DNA of 64,000 nucleotides from the NCBI GenBank assembly GCA_023512835.1, contig CM042085.1:44192189-44256188 (forward strand), read 5' to 3'. Both the position numbers and the translations under genes were made by a program. The notes below the pieces were generated by a model. It had not been told where the DNA came from and searched no databases. It saw only the letters and a program-made list of their open reading frames with translations. The DNA is from Taxillus chinensis. Lineage: Eukaryota > Streptophyta > Magnoliopsida > Santalales > Loranthaceae. This document shows positions 35,339 through 46,631 of the stretch, in pieces (within the stretch, counting starts at the first letter, position 1; each line of letters starts with the position of its first letter).

Positions 35339-35867
35339 GACGGCTGCAGCAGCTGAAGAGAACCCTGAACCTAAAACAAGGAGTCTTCACCTCTTTATAT
35401 AGACGTAGTTTTGATTAAATGAATCCCAGCATCAAAACGACGTAGTTTTTGATGACAGACTATAACCTTTTTGCAACCACACAGGGCAAAACACTCATAA
35501 TTTTACCATGGTCCTTTAGCAAAAGAGGATTAGAACAACAAAACAAAGATAATGGAGGCTACACGTGAGAAAGCATTCTCACATGCATTCTCACGGGCAC
35601 CTCCAAATGCTCTATAATTTCACCACAAGACTTGGAACAACATCAGGAAGGCTCCCATGCAAAAATCTCACTGCACGTGAAAAGCATTCTCACGTGCATT
35701 CTCACGTGCACTCGCAATTGGGCTCAAACTTTGCCTCTTGCTTGCTTATCAACATACAAGATGATTAAGCCAAAGTGTGTGGAAAGAAAACTCCCTAAAA
35801 CCCAACAATTTCCACCCAAAACTGCAAAACTGTGACTAACTCCTCACATCCCAAAAATGCGGGTCAT

Positions 35868-35908
<41 letters not shown>

Positions 35909-37043
35909 ATATATATGTGTATGTATATACGTGAAGTGAGAATTATGCTACCTAATAATTATTACACCAGTCGGCTCCATCAACTACATTTACTCGTCAA
36001 CTGTGTGTGTGGGCCTTGTTTTTTTATTTAATCATTCATTCTTCCACAACCATTACTTTCTCATCTTTGTTTCTCCGATTATCATCCTTTTATTTCATAA
36101 TCCCGCCCCAGCACTTGCATTCACACTCGCACTACACCAAATTACTAACATAGCAATAAAAAAAAACGAACGCCGGTTGTCGAGATATTTCTGTCGGCGT
36201 TCATGCGGCTGCATCTCCTTTCGCCATACACCGAAAATCCAACGTGCATCTTGGTATGCCCAACGACAACATCATCGAATAGCAACAAGAAAATCCAATA
36301 ATTCGGATATATATTTATATATACACACACGCGCAAAGAACATTTTTGTAAATATATTAGATCTATTTCTCAATCAATATGTTCCATATAATAGGATAAT
36401 ATAGGATCAAGACTACCTACCTGGATTTAGCCTCGAAGAACTGAAGGAATGAAACGCAGCTGCTCTCAAACCCTGCCTCCTCCTTCACCAACACATCCCA
36501 GCACGCACGCACGCACGAACCCCCCAACCCTACATTTCCCCCTTCTTTTCCTTTATATATTTACCAATACATTTATTTCTTTTAACTTAATAATAATAAT
36601 CATAATAACATTATAATAATAACAACAACCTTAATAATTTCAATAATAATAATTATAATTACTATATTAGTAATTATAATAACATAATAATAATATTATT
36701 TATGATAAACTTAAAATATCAAAATATCAAAATACTTTTATTTATAATAATAACATAATAATACTAAGAAATCCAATAGTCGCATCAATAATAATAATAG
36801 TCATAACCTTAATTATTATAATAATAACTCAAATACTTAAATAATCATATTAATAATTTTACTGTTATAATAACCGAATATATTAAAATAATAATATTTA
36901 ATAATAAACTCAAAATATTAAAATTACCATATTAATAATAATAAAAACTCAAAATGTTAATGCTGAGGCCACATTGCCGAATAGATATTCTAAACTCTAT
37001 TTATGACCTAACTTTCAACTTCACACAGGTATAGGTCTTTACA
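32834..37043 (-). repeat. H right (5') LTR, interrupted
   Basis: TGTCACGCCCCC at 32834 and TTTACA ending at 37043. Removing the nested LTR and one TSD leaves about 2.43 kb, the length of the left LTR. TATA-like TATATAAA at 36552-36559, donor-like CCAG|GTAGGT at 36421/36420, acceptor-like TTTCAG ending at 33201. Confidence 0.92.
34092..35871 (-). repeat. solo LTR, G family, within the H LTR
   Basis: TGTCACGCC to CATTACA, 1780 bp, inserted in a TA run with TATAT on each side (34087-34091, 35872-35876; TSD ambiguous within the repeat). It has five 37-bp CCGGGCTTCCACAGCCACCG units (34625-34800). The stem-loop at 35673-35697 has arms GCACGTGA and TCACGTGC. Confidence 0.9.
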
Positions 37044-37048
37044 CCAAA

Positions 37049-37225
37049 GGCCTCCATAATCCACTACCATGAAATGAACCCGTTATTCCCACTAACCTCA
37101 GACTCATCAACATCCACAGTGCCGAGGCACTATGCCCTCGGACTCCTACTAATCATTTAGATTAAAGTCTTTGTCCAAACGCACATATGACTAACTCCAC
37201 AAATCCCCAAACATGGGTTATTACA
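37049..37225 (-). repeat. G1 5' LTR, right part
   Basis: Continuation of 8236-9037 beyond element H. It ends with GGGTTATTACA, the usual G-family terminus. The base after it (CTGGG, 37226-37230) would be the TSD, but the G1 left end is not available for comparison. Confidence 0.85.
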
Positions 37226-37239
37226 CTGGGAAGTGAGAA

Positions 37240-37622
37240 CATTAGTGGCGTTTCACAAATGCCACCTTTTCTTAGGGGCGTATTTTCAAATGCCGCCTTT
37301 CATAGTGGCGTATTTAGTAATGTCGCCTTTAATAGCGGCATATTTTTGAACGTCGCCTTTAATAGTGGCGTAGTTTTGAACGCCGCCTTTCATAGCAGCA
37401 TTTTGTAGAACGTCTCCTAAGTTTGCTCTATAGCGGCGTTCTACAGATGCCGCCTTAGATCCTATCTACACTGTCGCTTATTAAAAACGCCACTACAAAC
37501 GTTTTGCGACTTCATTCAAGTGGCATCTAGCCGAAGTGCCACTAGAGGTTGCGCCGGCATTTTAGGCCTGTTTGTAGCATTTTTAAAACGCCACCTAAGA
37601 CCACATTTATTGTCGTGAGTGA
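37240..37622. mobile_element. CACTA-like transposon end with subterminal repeats
   Basis: Units of about 27-32 bp built on TAGTGGCGT and ACGCCGCCTTT repeat about ten times in both senses. The array ends GTCGTGAGTG, which inverted reads CACTCACGAC. GC-rich inverted subterminal repeats next to a CACT-type end are typical of plant CACTA (En/Spm) elements. No transposase and no opposite end were found. Confidence 0.45.
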
Positions 37623-38490
37623 ACACACACATATATATATTAAATAAAAAGAGATTCCTCATTCAAAATATGCGTTCCAAATCAAAAGAGCCAAGCTTGA
37701 GAGGTTATTTCCTTGATGCGTAGCCGTTAGTTCTTTTAAAATTTGAATTCCAGCCGAAACTCACTCAGGAGTCAGGACTCTAGAACGCAGGCTTGACAGA
37801 AGTTAGTAACCAGCTGAAGTCGTATACAAAAAGTCAATGAATTGAAATAGAATAATATATAAATATTAGAAAGAATCTACAAACAGTAAAAAGCTAATCA
37901 CCCTTCGGCCAGTAGTAGTGCAGAGGGTGGGGAGTGGGGAGGCTTTAGGCTAAACACTTCTGGGGGTTCATGTGTTAGGTACGCGATGTCCTCCTTCAGT
38001 TTCCCTGTCCCAGTAAAACACATGTACCGCCGTTTTCATTTCAATAATCTAACGGCTTGGAGGGTTTTTATCATTAACTAATGCTGTACATTCATATAGT
38101 AAAAATTGAGTCGCTCACTGAAATATAAATCGAATTTCAATATAACATAGCCGCTACCACGTACAAACAATGATTGGGTTAATAATGACGTCGTCACGGT
38201 GCTACTATTGTGTACCACTTACCTAGCCATGCATCATTCAATATATACCACCAATATGAAGAGAGAAAAAAAAGAACTTCTTAACCGTCAGCAGGAATAT
38301 ATTGTTCTGATTACATATAACTTGACATAGTTGTTGTGATTTTATTATAAACAATACCTGTGTCCATATGATGAACGTTAGGGTGCCACCACCTTTCAAA
38401 AAACTAAAGGAAGAAGAAAGAAAGAAAGACAACCATTAAAATGGTTAACAAAACGTCAACTTTCTTACTGCATGCGCTCAAAACGAGAGA
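37623..38490. other. unassigned sequence
   Basis: No gene, repeat or element boundary recognised. Confidence 0.6.
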
Positions 38491-39056
38491 AAATTAGAGC
38501 GTATTTGGCCACACGCATTTTCTGTAATTTTCTGTATTTAAATACAAAAAATAGCATCTGTAAATTGTTTGGCGATTGTTTTGTTTTTTTAAATTCAAAA
38601 AAATCTTGTTTTCAAATCACATAAAATGAAAACAATGAAAGGATGTTTTCTATTTTGATTTTCGGTACTCACGTTTTTCCCAGCATCACCGATGGCCAGC
38701 GACCCTTGCAACGGCCCACGACCCCCCCCCCCCCCCCAATCTACTCCCTAGGACGGCCGGTGACCCCTCCCGTGACACCAACGACTCCCCGGATGCCTGG
38801 ATCTGCCTCCCTCGACCCCCGACGACTTCTCTCATGACAGCCGGTGACTTCCTCGACGCCTGGATCTGCCCCAAGCGATGCCCGGCGACCTCTCAGACGA
38901 CGCCCGGCGACCCCCCAACGCAAGAACAGATACCGTTTTTCTGTCAAACAAAAATATAATTTTAAATTCTCATAAAACGTTTTTTGAATGTAATTTTTAA
39001 AAATAATTTTTTAAAACATAAAACTCAATTTCACACCAAACATAACCTTATGTTTT
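38491..39056. mobile_element. possible MITE-like element with GC-rich core
   Basis: AT-rich arms with loosely inverted ends (GCGTATTTGGCCACACGC near 38500; the inverse reads TATGTTTGGTGTG near 39050) enclose a GC-rich core at 38692-38937 with a C run at 38714-38738. Pro- or Gly-rich ORFs in the core are composition artefacts. No clear TSD. Confidence 0.3.
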
Positions 39057-40663
39057 AGGAAATTTAAAATACCACTATATATAATACCAAAACTTGAAAT
39101 TCAAACGTGCCGTGAATGGAGATTAATTTAACCTAACGTTTAATTAATCTGAATAAACGGAGCCCAAATTTTCTTTACCTAACCCAAAGAGTAACCTAAT
39201 TAATTTATCCATCGGCTAAACTGAATGGGTTTGTGACCAGGCGTGATTCAAGATACTTTAATTTGAAATCTTGAATGTAACTTCAACTTTTGTGATCCAA
39301 CTTTCAACTTGTGGACGTGGAAATATCAGCGGGGGACCAAGCTATTCGTGCAATATTTTATGTGGGCTAGGCAAGCCTATTTCCTTAGTGGGAATGCCAA
39401 AGGTCTTCCGTAGATATGAAATGATTGCCTTTACTGTTATTATTATTATTATTATTATTATTTTATGCTCACAACACAAGCGCCATCCTCATTTGAATGT
39501 AAATTATGATGTTTTTGCTTTTTTACATTTTCATGGTATTTTTGTTCTTCTTCTGTTTTTCGAAGTCTGCCTTGCATTACTTTTTCTGTTGCACTGCTGT
39601 GCGTTGGTGCGTCCCTAAACGGGTAAAGCTGAATTTGGAAGAGGGAGCAGCAGAAAATGACAAACGGAAGAGGCGTCCTTGAAAGTGCGACGTCTTTGCA
39701 GAGTTTGGGATAAATGGAAGTGTCAGATGCGCTGTTGGTTTCTCTCGCGTAAAATTTTAGAGATATTGAAAATTTTATATATATCAGGTTTTTTTTATTT
39801 TTATATAATAAAATAATATATTTTAAATAATTAAGATATTAAATATACAAAGAAAAGTAACAAATGTCATGATGTAGAGATAAAAATATAATTTATAAAA
39901 AGAATAGTAAATTTCTAAATATTTATTATAGTAATTTTATTTTTAATCTTTAAATTTTACAGTTTAAACGATTTGAAATCACCGTTTTTATTCAAAATTT
40001 TAAAGTTTCTCTAAATTTTAAAGAAAGTTATATTTTTGAAGGAACTGTTGTGGAAGCTCTTAGCCTTATTACCCGATTCGCACACTGCTTTGCTGATTTT
40101 ATTTTGGCCTTGGAAATTTTGTCCCAATATAATCGTGTTTTCTATAATTTTTATTATTATTATTATTGATTAAAATATGTTTTTCCTAAAAAAAATTATT
40201 ATAATTCTAACAAGTTAATAACATCGATAAACATATTATTGAAAATCATAAATAAAGAAGAATATAAAAAAACATATTTATGGTCTTTGAATATAGTGAG
40301 TAATAAATATAACCTAATGTAATACTATATTGAAATTTAAATAAGAAGCTTTCATCATTAAACAAATTAATTAGAAGAAAGTTCACCTTTAGATCCTTAT
40401 TAATAATATTTGTGACAATTCTAATAGTATTATATCTAATGTGATATGAAACCAGGGCATCTCCAATTAGAATGTCAAATTGTTATTTATAGCGTAAAAA
40501 AAGAAAAAAAAACACTCCAACAATGTGCTACAAAACTATCATTTTCGCGTCATGTACAGTATTACACCAAATATAGCGCAGCACTATAGCTACACCAAAT
40601 ATGATACTATTTCATCTCTTGCTACATGAGCCAACACACAATCTCTCCTCTTGCGCAACAACA

Positions 40664-40712
<49 letters not shown>

Positions 40713-40759
40713 ACACACACAAAAAAAAAAAAACCTTCCCTTGCCCACGCGACGTTAAC
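39057..40759. other. AT-rich unassigned sequence with simple repeats
   Basis: A (TTA)n run near 39436-39465 and a C run (about 40666-40698) followed by (CA)n and A(n). A 115-codon ORF at 39271-39618 is mainly the TTA run. GGGCATCTCCAA near 40456 resembles MITE ends, without a partner found. Confidence 0.55.
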
Positions 40760-41194
40760 TGTCACGCCCTAAACTCCAGAAAACCCAAAACCGGGCACGT
40801 GACTAGCTCATACTCGCACCCAAGAGCAAGGGGTTGGTGACTAGCACCAAAAGATACACCTATACAATCATACAATAAGGGTATTCCTGTACACTCCCAA
40901 AACCATACAACTAAAAGACATATCAAGTAAAATATCATCATAATATAACATACATCCAAAAGGTCTGATTTGCTCGATCTGCTCAACTGCAAATCCCAAG
41001 GCTACCTCCTGCCTGAACCAAAAAGTCAAGACAACACATAGGGTGAGCACAAAGGCTCAGTAGGTGGCCTACAACATATTACTCGTGTATACATGTGTCA
41101 GTGAATGCATAACCATACAATAATATACAAAGTGTTCTATGTAATACCAATGAAAGCATAAACACACACAACAACGTCCACATAACAGAGTACT
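40760..41194 (-). repeat. truncated LTR J-a
   Basis: TGTCACGCCCTAAACTCC starts an LTR related to family H (GGCACGTGACT, AAGGGGTTGGTGACTAGCACC, GGTATTCCTGTACA). It is cut at 41194 where J-b begins. Confidence 0.7.
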
Positions 41195-42344
41195 TGTCAT
41201 GCCCCTAACTCCAGGAGACCTGAAATCGGGCACGTGACTACCCCCTATCCGCATTTGAGGGCAAGGGGTTGATGACTAGCACCAAAAGGGGCACACTGCG
41301 AGTGTTGCCCAAATGCACTTGTACAATCATACCATAGGGGTATTCCTGTACATTCTCAAAAGCATGCAACCGAATAAAATATCAATAAAATATCATCATA
41401 GTATAACATACATATCATGCGACACAGTACAACAGCCATAGATCTATGTCTGGAAGAAAATAAAATAATCATACAAAGCAGTCAAAATGGACATAGTCAT
41501 ATACATCAAGAAGGGCTGGTATGCTCGATCTACTCGACTGCAAATCCCAAGGCTACCTCCTGCCTGAACTTGAAAGTCAAGACTGCATAAGGTGAGCACA
41601 AAGGCTCAATAAGTAACCTACAATACACTACCCATGTATATATGTGTCAGTGAATGCATAACCAAACAATAATATACAAAGTGTCCTATGTAATACCAAT
41701 GAAAGCATAAACACATACACAACAGCATCCACACAATATAATACTATGCAATACAAATGAAAGCATAAACACACAAGGTCCATAATCAAGTCACACTAAC
41801 TATACACATTAGATGATCAACACAGGGCAAGGCTCTTACAGCCTACCTGCCACAGTGGGAACATAGCATAAAAGCAGCCACCCGTGGGACTTTCCACTAT
41901 TAACTAGTCATATAGGGGACCTCGGCTCCAATTCAACCCAATATGGGATCTCGATTGACCAGCCCATCATTAACAAATCAACCTGTGTATGGCATTAGGG
42001 TTTGATAACACCCCCTCTATAACATAGGTCAGTCACAATCTATCATCATGTCTTGATCCAAAAGAGAGAATTTTCGTAGAAGGATTTTTCTTGCAATATA
42101 AAGTCCCGGTAATGGTTCTCCATATCATAATTAAGATAACATGATTTTTTAGAATTTTTCAGAAAGGTCTAACCCCACTTTTCAAGTAATCACTTTAACC
42201 AAAAACTGGATTTTCCCAAGATTTAGTGCTAATTTCCATTTTTCACATTCTGAAGGAGTGAAAATTTGATTTTCTAGTATTTTTCTTTAAAAACAAAAGG
42301 GGAGATATTTCCTTATTTACATTGTAACTTAAGCAAATTACTAA
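41195..42344 (-). repeat. truncated LTR J-b
   Basis: A second copy of the same LTR start (TGTCATGCCCC), longer, reaching the truncated Copia LTR near 42345. It includes the GTGAGCACAAAGGCTCA box shared with H. No internal region. Confidence 0.65.
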
Positions 42345-43341
42345 TGTGGAGCTTGTAGTTACAAGGCTTGTTTAAACACTAACTATTCCTCGGTAATCTC
42401 TCTGTCTTGACCTGCCGCGGTTTGTGGAGCTCAAGATCTTGGGTTTGAAGAGTATAAGTGCATTTGTGAGTTCCCAAATACAATTGAGGTTGTATCCACA
42501 TATCCGGATGATCCACGTGTAAGATTCTTCAAGTTCTCAATAAATTTGTCTTACATCGGGACACCACGAGCCGATAACTTTAAATGCGGTGAGTTGAAGT
42601 AGTATCTTCTTGGTCCGGTGTAATTTTCCTTACTTTGTTGCTAATGAAGCTCGGAACCTTACTCCGTGTCGTTGGTTGCTTACTCAGTATCTGTTTAAGA
42701 TCTGGAATCCTTAGTCCGTGTCAGCGCTTCCTTACTCCGCATGTAAGTTCCTTACTCCGTATGTAAATTGCTTACTCCGTATGTAAGTTCTTTACTCCGT
42801 ATGTAAGTTCCTTACTCCGTATATAAGTTCCTTACTCCGTATGTAAATTCCTTACTCTGTATGTAAGTTCCTTACTCCGGGCGAGTCTAAGGGATCGGAA
42901 TGCTTACTCCGTACTAGCGTTTCCTTACTCCGTATGAGTAAAGTTGTCCGGATTCCTTACTCCGCATCTAGTTTCCTTACTCCGTGTGAATAAAGACTCG
43001 GGTCCTTATTCCGCATTAATACTTCCTTACTCCGTATCAGTTTGACTTAGTCCGTTTGAGGCACTAGGAACATATTCCGCAATCCGTAGCTTTTAAGTTC
43101 TTAGTCCGCACGAATGTTCCTTATTCCGTATGTATTAATGACTTGGTTATTTACCAAGTGTTTGACGACACTCACTCTTGTCCGGATCAAGATTATGTAT
43201 CCTGTCTTTAGCTTTGCTCTCACGAGTGCATCTCCGAATTAATAACATATCTTCTGCAACGATCAAATAAACACAAAAGATCTCAGATCAAATTACATAA
43301 GGCTTTATCAGCATTATACAAATTCTGGGTTTGATCCAACA
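42345..43341 (-). repeat. Copia 3' LTR, truncated on its left
   Basis: Matches 63392 onward closely. The part corresponding to 63053-63391 is missing. Ends (inverted) TGTTGGATCAAACCC at 43341. Confidence 0.88.
42731..42880 (+). repeat. 20-bp tandem repeat in Copia LTR
   Basis: Eight units of CTTACTCCGTATGTAAGTTC with exact 20-bp period. Eight units are also present in the other LTR (63770-63919). Confidence 0.93.
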
Positions 43342-43354
43342 ATCTCCCCCAATT
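43342..43354 (-). promoter_or_regulatory. polypurine tract of the Copia element
   Basis: AATTGGGGGAGAT on the minus strand abuts the LTR start TGTTGG. Confidence 0.9.
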
Positions 43355-43484
43355 ATGGATATGCCCAAACCCTTTGTAATCTGATCTGGTAAGCAGTGCA
43401 AAAAGATAACATACAGAATACGCATCACAACCAATTTCATTTATCAGCAACTAAGTACAATTCAGCCTTAATAAAAGATTTTCA

Positions 43485-45957
43485 CTAAGGTACATAAGGC
43501 TTACTATACTTGAAGATCATAGTTGCTGCCTTTTCTCTAAGCTCCATTGTCTGCTTCATCGTATAAGTTGTGTGTTGGCTCCACGATTTGTCCACAGTCA
43601 AAAAGGACTTAATGAAGTAATAGACAAAGGCCCCGTAGCCTATCTCCATCCTGTTGTTGTGGCACTTGCTTCTTGCCCCGGAATGTCGCCTTGACTTCTC
43701 GGTTGGACCCAAGGGTGTGATGCCCAACTCTTCATATAAACCGGCTTTCTTCATAGCTTGATCCACTCGAGACACAGTGGTTCCCATTGATTCTTTCTTA
43801 CAAAGTGCTCCACTATCTCGATGAGAATCAATGAGAATCATTTGCTTGGACCGAATCATGAAGATAGCCATCATGAAGTGTGGCGACATGATCCGATACG
43901 GAATGAGGATAGTTGAGAGAGTTTTCCATGGCTTGCTAACCTCGCGAGTTCCATCGATGAAGGACTAAATTAGATCCACACCGGGAAGATAGCCTTCATT
44001 CCAACACGGCAGAACTTCAAACAAGTGCCCGTCCTTGTATAGAGATGGAAACGACCTCATCTCCATTTTAGCATCCCTTCGAGAAGTTGTCAATGTCTTC
44101 TCGTAGTAAAGAGTCCTTTCTCCAAACAAAGAGTCCGAATGTCGTCCGGGGAGAAAGGGTACATTTCGTAAAGACATCTTCTCTCGCAGAAGACGCCGCA
44201 TAGGACTTCATTGCTTTGCGAACGCTTCCATCCGCATCAGAAGGGTCAAACGCCGCATATGATGGGAGGAAGGTGTCGGCTGCGGATGAGGAGGATGGAG
44301 GAGGAGCTGGAGTTGCAGTAGAGGAGTTTGGCTGAGAGAAGCGGCTTCGTTTGGGAATTTGAATGCCCTGGAGCACTGAAGAGGCAGGCCGCTTCTCAGC
44401 CCGAGTAGATGGTTGTGGTGCAGAAGGAGCAAAAGGATCAGATGACACTCTCTCCCCCGGTTTGGCAGATCGCCGGGAAGCAACGGGAGGACGAGCCATC
44501 GTGTGCGCTAGGTCCGCGAAGGAGGTAGACAATGAATGGACGGACGAGGCGACGAGATCCATTTTCTGCTCCATGGAGGTGGAGTCAGTGAGAGCGGAGA
44601 GGAGTTGGGCGCCAAGTGCATCAACCTTGGCGGCGATGGCGGAAATTTGGGCGCTGTGAGCCTGGGCGTGGCAGTCTAGCTGGGCAGAGAGCACAGCGTC
44701 GGAGTGAACCGTGCCAAAAGAAGCACGCCCAAGGACCAACTCCGGAGCTTTGGAGGACTCCCCCGCATGAACAGGAGTAGGAGTGCGCTGGGCAGGAGTC
44801 CGTAGGAGTATCGCAGCAGCAAGCAGAAGGGGCATCCGGAGCATCGAGGCATCCGGAGCAGCCGACCCGCTTTGACCGAGAGAGGTCAACCACGGGAATG
44901 GCGGCAGCAGGAGAAGAGGGGCCAGCCTTAGCAGGGGAAGGACCCCCGGCGGAAAGGACCGGCCGGAGGGGGTAGGGAACGGCACATCTGGAATGGAGGC
45001 CGGCGTAAGAAAGCCGTGATCCAAGTTCCAGATTATCATTGTCTCTGGGGATTGGGTATGTCGTGTGTAAAACACCCGGAGATCGTTGTCAGGAATGGAG
45101 GCAGTGTGGGCAAGGCTAAAACGGAGCCATAGGTCCATTAGAGTGTCGGCGGAGAGATGGTCTAGGTAATCTCGGGGTTGAGGTAGGGGAGGCAAAGGAG
45201 CTTCCGGGAGTAGAGGCCGGGACATCAGCAGCGGTCGGCAGCACAGCGGTGTTAACCGCGGCAGCAATAGCGGAGGTGGAGGGAGTAGGGACATCCGCAG
45301 CAGAGGGGACTGAAGAGACAGCTTTAGAGGCACTACCCTGAGATGGCCCCACAACCTCGGACGGGTCGGCACGAACACTGTGCTGGGAGGCTCGAGAGTG
45401 GGAAGGTGCTGCAACGGACCAAATCCAGGAGGATCGGGGTGCAGAACTGACGTCGGGGGCTTGGCTGTCGGAGGGGTCACCAACAGAACTGCCTTGTTGT
45501 TCCGAGGCAGGGAGAATGCGGAGAGCTGCAGATGGTTGGCGGGCTGTCATGTTCCCATCCGGCGTAAGATAACAAAGGTAATAAGCCAAAGGAAATGGAA
45601 CAACATCATATCGGGCGAAATGGTCCGGATTAAGATGCCGGAAGACAATGCTGAGGATGCGCCCGAAGGAACGATTCTTGGGACCATTCTGCAGCAATCG
45701 AAACAAGAACATCCCCCAATCCATCGGAAGACCTTCAAAAACGCCGTACATGGCCAGGAGAGGTCGTACGGAACGGAGTCCGGGGCGGATGTGCGAGCCA
45801 AGAGACATCGACCCAAGATGGTCGCCATACATCGATAAGCGACCTTGGAAGGATTTCACCTTGTATTCCTTCCCTTTTTGTGTGCAACCCATAGAAGCCG
45901 CCATTGAATCGGCATCCGGGCGCTGAGGTTCACCGGGAGGTAGGTGGAGCAGCGGAG
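43485..45957 (-). pseudogene. third ORF of the Copia element, C-terminal part
   Basis: Continues the ORF that starts at 55246 and is split by G3. Order: a folded-looking part (45904-45560, including FARYDVVPFPLAYYLCYLTPDG), a Pro/Ser/Ala-rich stretch with a likely frameshift near 45450, a short segment ending ETMIIWNLDHGFL, an Ala- and Leu-rich coiled-coil (about 44760-44530), a basic KRP...PKRSRF patch (about 44400-44340), and C-terminal segments (44201-43965, 43889-43485) in shifted frames. The position after pol is where Sireviruses carry an envelope-like ORF. I see no clear signal peptide or membrane anchor, so an envelope role is not supported here. Confidence 0.65.
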
Positions 45958-46126
45958 TGTAAGGACCCGTACTTGAGTTAGTCGGCTTTGCCTCCCGAGT
46001 AGAGTTTTTCTAGATTTTGACCTAGTAATTGGACTCCAATGAATTCACGTGCAAAAGGAAAGATGCTTAGAATGATGTCCTCTATCTACCACGAAGTTTC
46101 AGACCAAATGGACATGTATGTGAGGT

Positions 46127-46254
46127 GCACGTGATATGGGTCCAATTCACGTGCAAGTGTAATTGTCTTCCAAATGATGCAAGGAGGCTAGGGGTGAAGT
46201 TTGAGAGCATTTGGAGTTCATATGGAGTTGCACGTGAATTGGGAATTCACGTGC
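46127..46254. repeat. two CACGTG stem-loops in G3 5' LTR
   Basis: First: arms GCACGTGA and TCACGTGC (46127-46134, 46147-46154). Second: arms GCACGTGAATT (46230-46240) and AATTCACGTGC (46244-46254) around GGG. The same pair is in the 3' LTR (second at 53510-53534). Confidence 0.88.
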
Positions 46255-46384
46255 AAATTGGCGTGCAGCATATTTTTGCATGGGTCCCTTGGTTTTGGCA
46301 TTCTAAGGAACTTTCTCCAAAGGACCATGTTGAAATTCCGAATATTTTGGTGTGTATGGATGCGGAAAGGTAGTAGCTTGTGTA

Positions 46385-46443
46385 ATCAAAACTACGTCGT
46401 TTTGATCCCGGGATTTACTTAATCAAAACTACGTCGTTTTGAT
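46385..46443 (+). promoter_or_regulatory. paired ACGT-centred palindromes upstream of the TATA box
   Basis: Two 22-bp sites with arms ATCAAAAC and GTTTTGAT around TACGTC start exactly 37 bp apart. The second ends 12 bp before TATATAAG. They are repeated in other G-family LTRs, so a transcription-factor site (ACGT cores suit bZIP proteins) is likely. Inference, not shown. Confidence 0.7.
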
Positions 46444-46455
46444 GTGAATGGTGTC

Positions 46456-46463
46456 TATATAAG
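46456..46463 (+). promoter_or_regulatory. TATA box of G3 5' LTR
   Basis: CTATATAAGGAGG, conserved in all G-family LTRs here. Transcription probably starts about 30 bases downstream, before the GA tract. Confidence 0.8.
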
Positions 46464-46631
46464 GAGGGGGCTTGAGTTTGAGTTAGGGTTCTTGTGTTCC
46501 TTTCACCACCTGCCCAGAGAGAGAGAGAGAGGGAGAGAGAGCCAAGGGGAGTTGCGGTTCTTGCCTGGAGCGTCTTGCGTGGGGAGGGACGGCGGCGTTT
46601 GGCTCGGGAGCAAGGAAGATGTTTGCTTAAG

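Larger units (their letters stand above)
9038..37043 (-). mobile_element. element H: non-coding LTR retrotransposon (LARD-like), host of nested insertions
   Basis: LTRs of about 2.43 kb lie at 9038-11472 and 32834-37043 (the latter minus a nested 1.78-kb LTR), with perfect TSD CCAAA. A primer site reading TGGTATCAAAGC on the minus strand lies at 32819-32830. A polypurine region with the TTTTCGAGGACGAAAA hairpin lies at 11473-11507. Once insertions are removed the interior is about 3.2 kb and has no recognisable gag or pol, so it must have been mobilised in trans. The PPT-side sequence resembles that of the Tekay-like elements, suggesting derivation from one. Confidence 0.88.

Noticed and set aside
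39271..39618. 115-codon ORF
   Set aside because: Contains the TTA microsatellite as poly-Ile and has no recognisable domain.
42450..42600. Possible small gene FEEYKCICEFPNT, also at 63448-63642
   Set aside because: Identical in both Copia LTRs and antisense to the element; explained by LTR repetition.
44363..45926. Plus-strand ORFs opposite the Copia third ORF
   Set aside because: Shadows of GC-rich Pro/Ala coding sequence.
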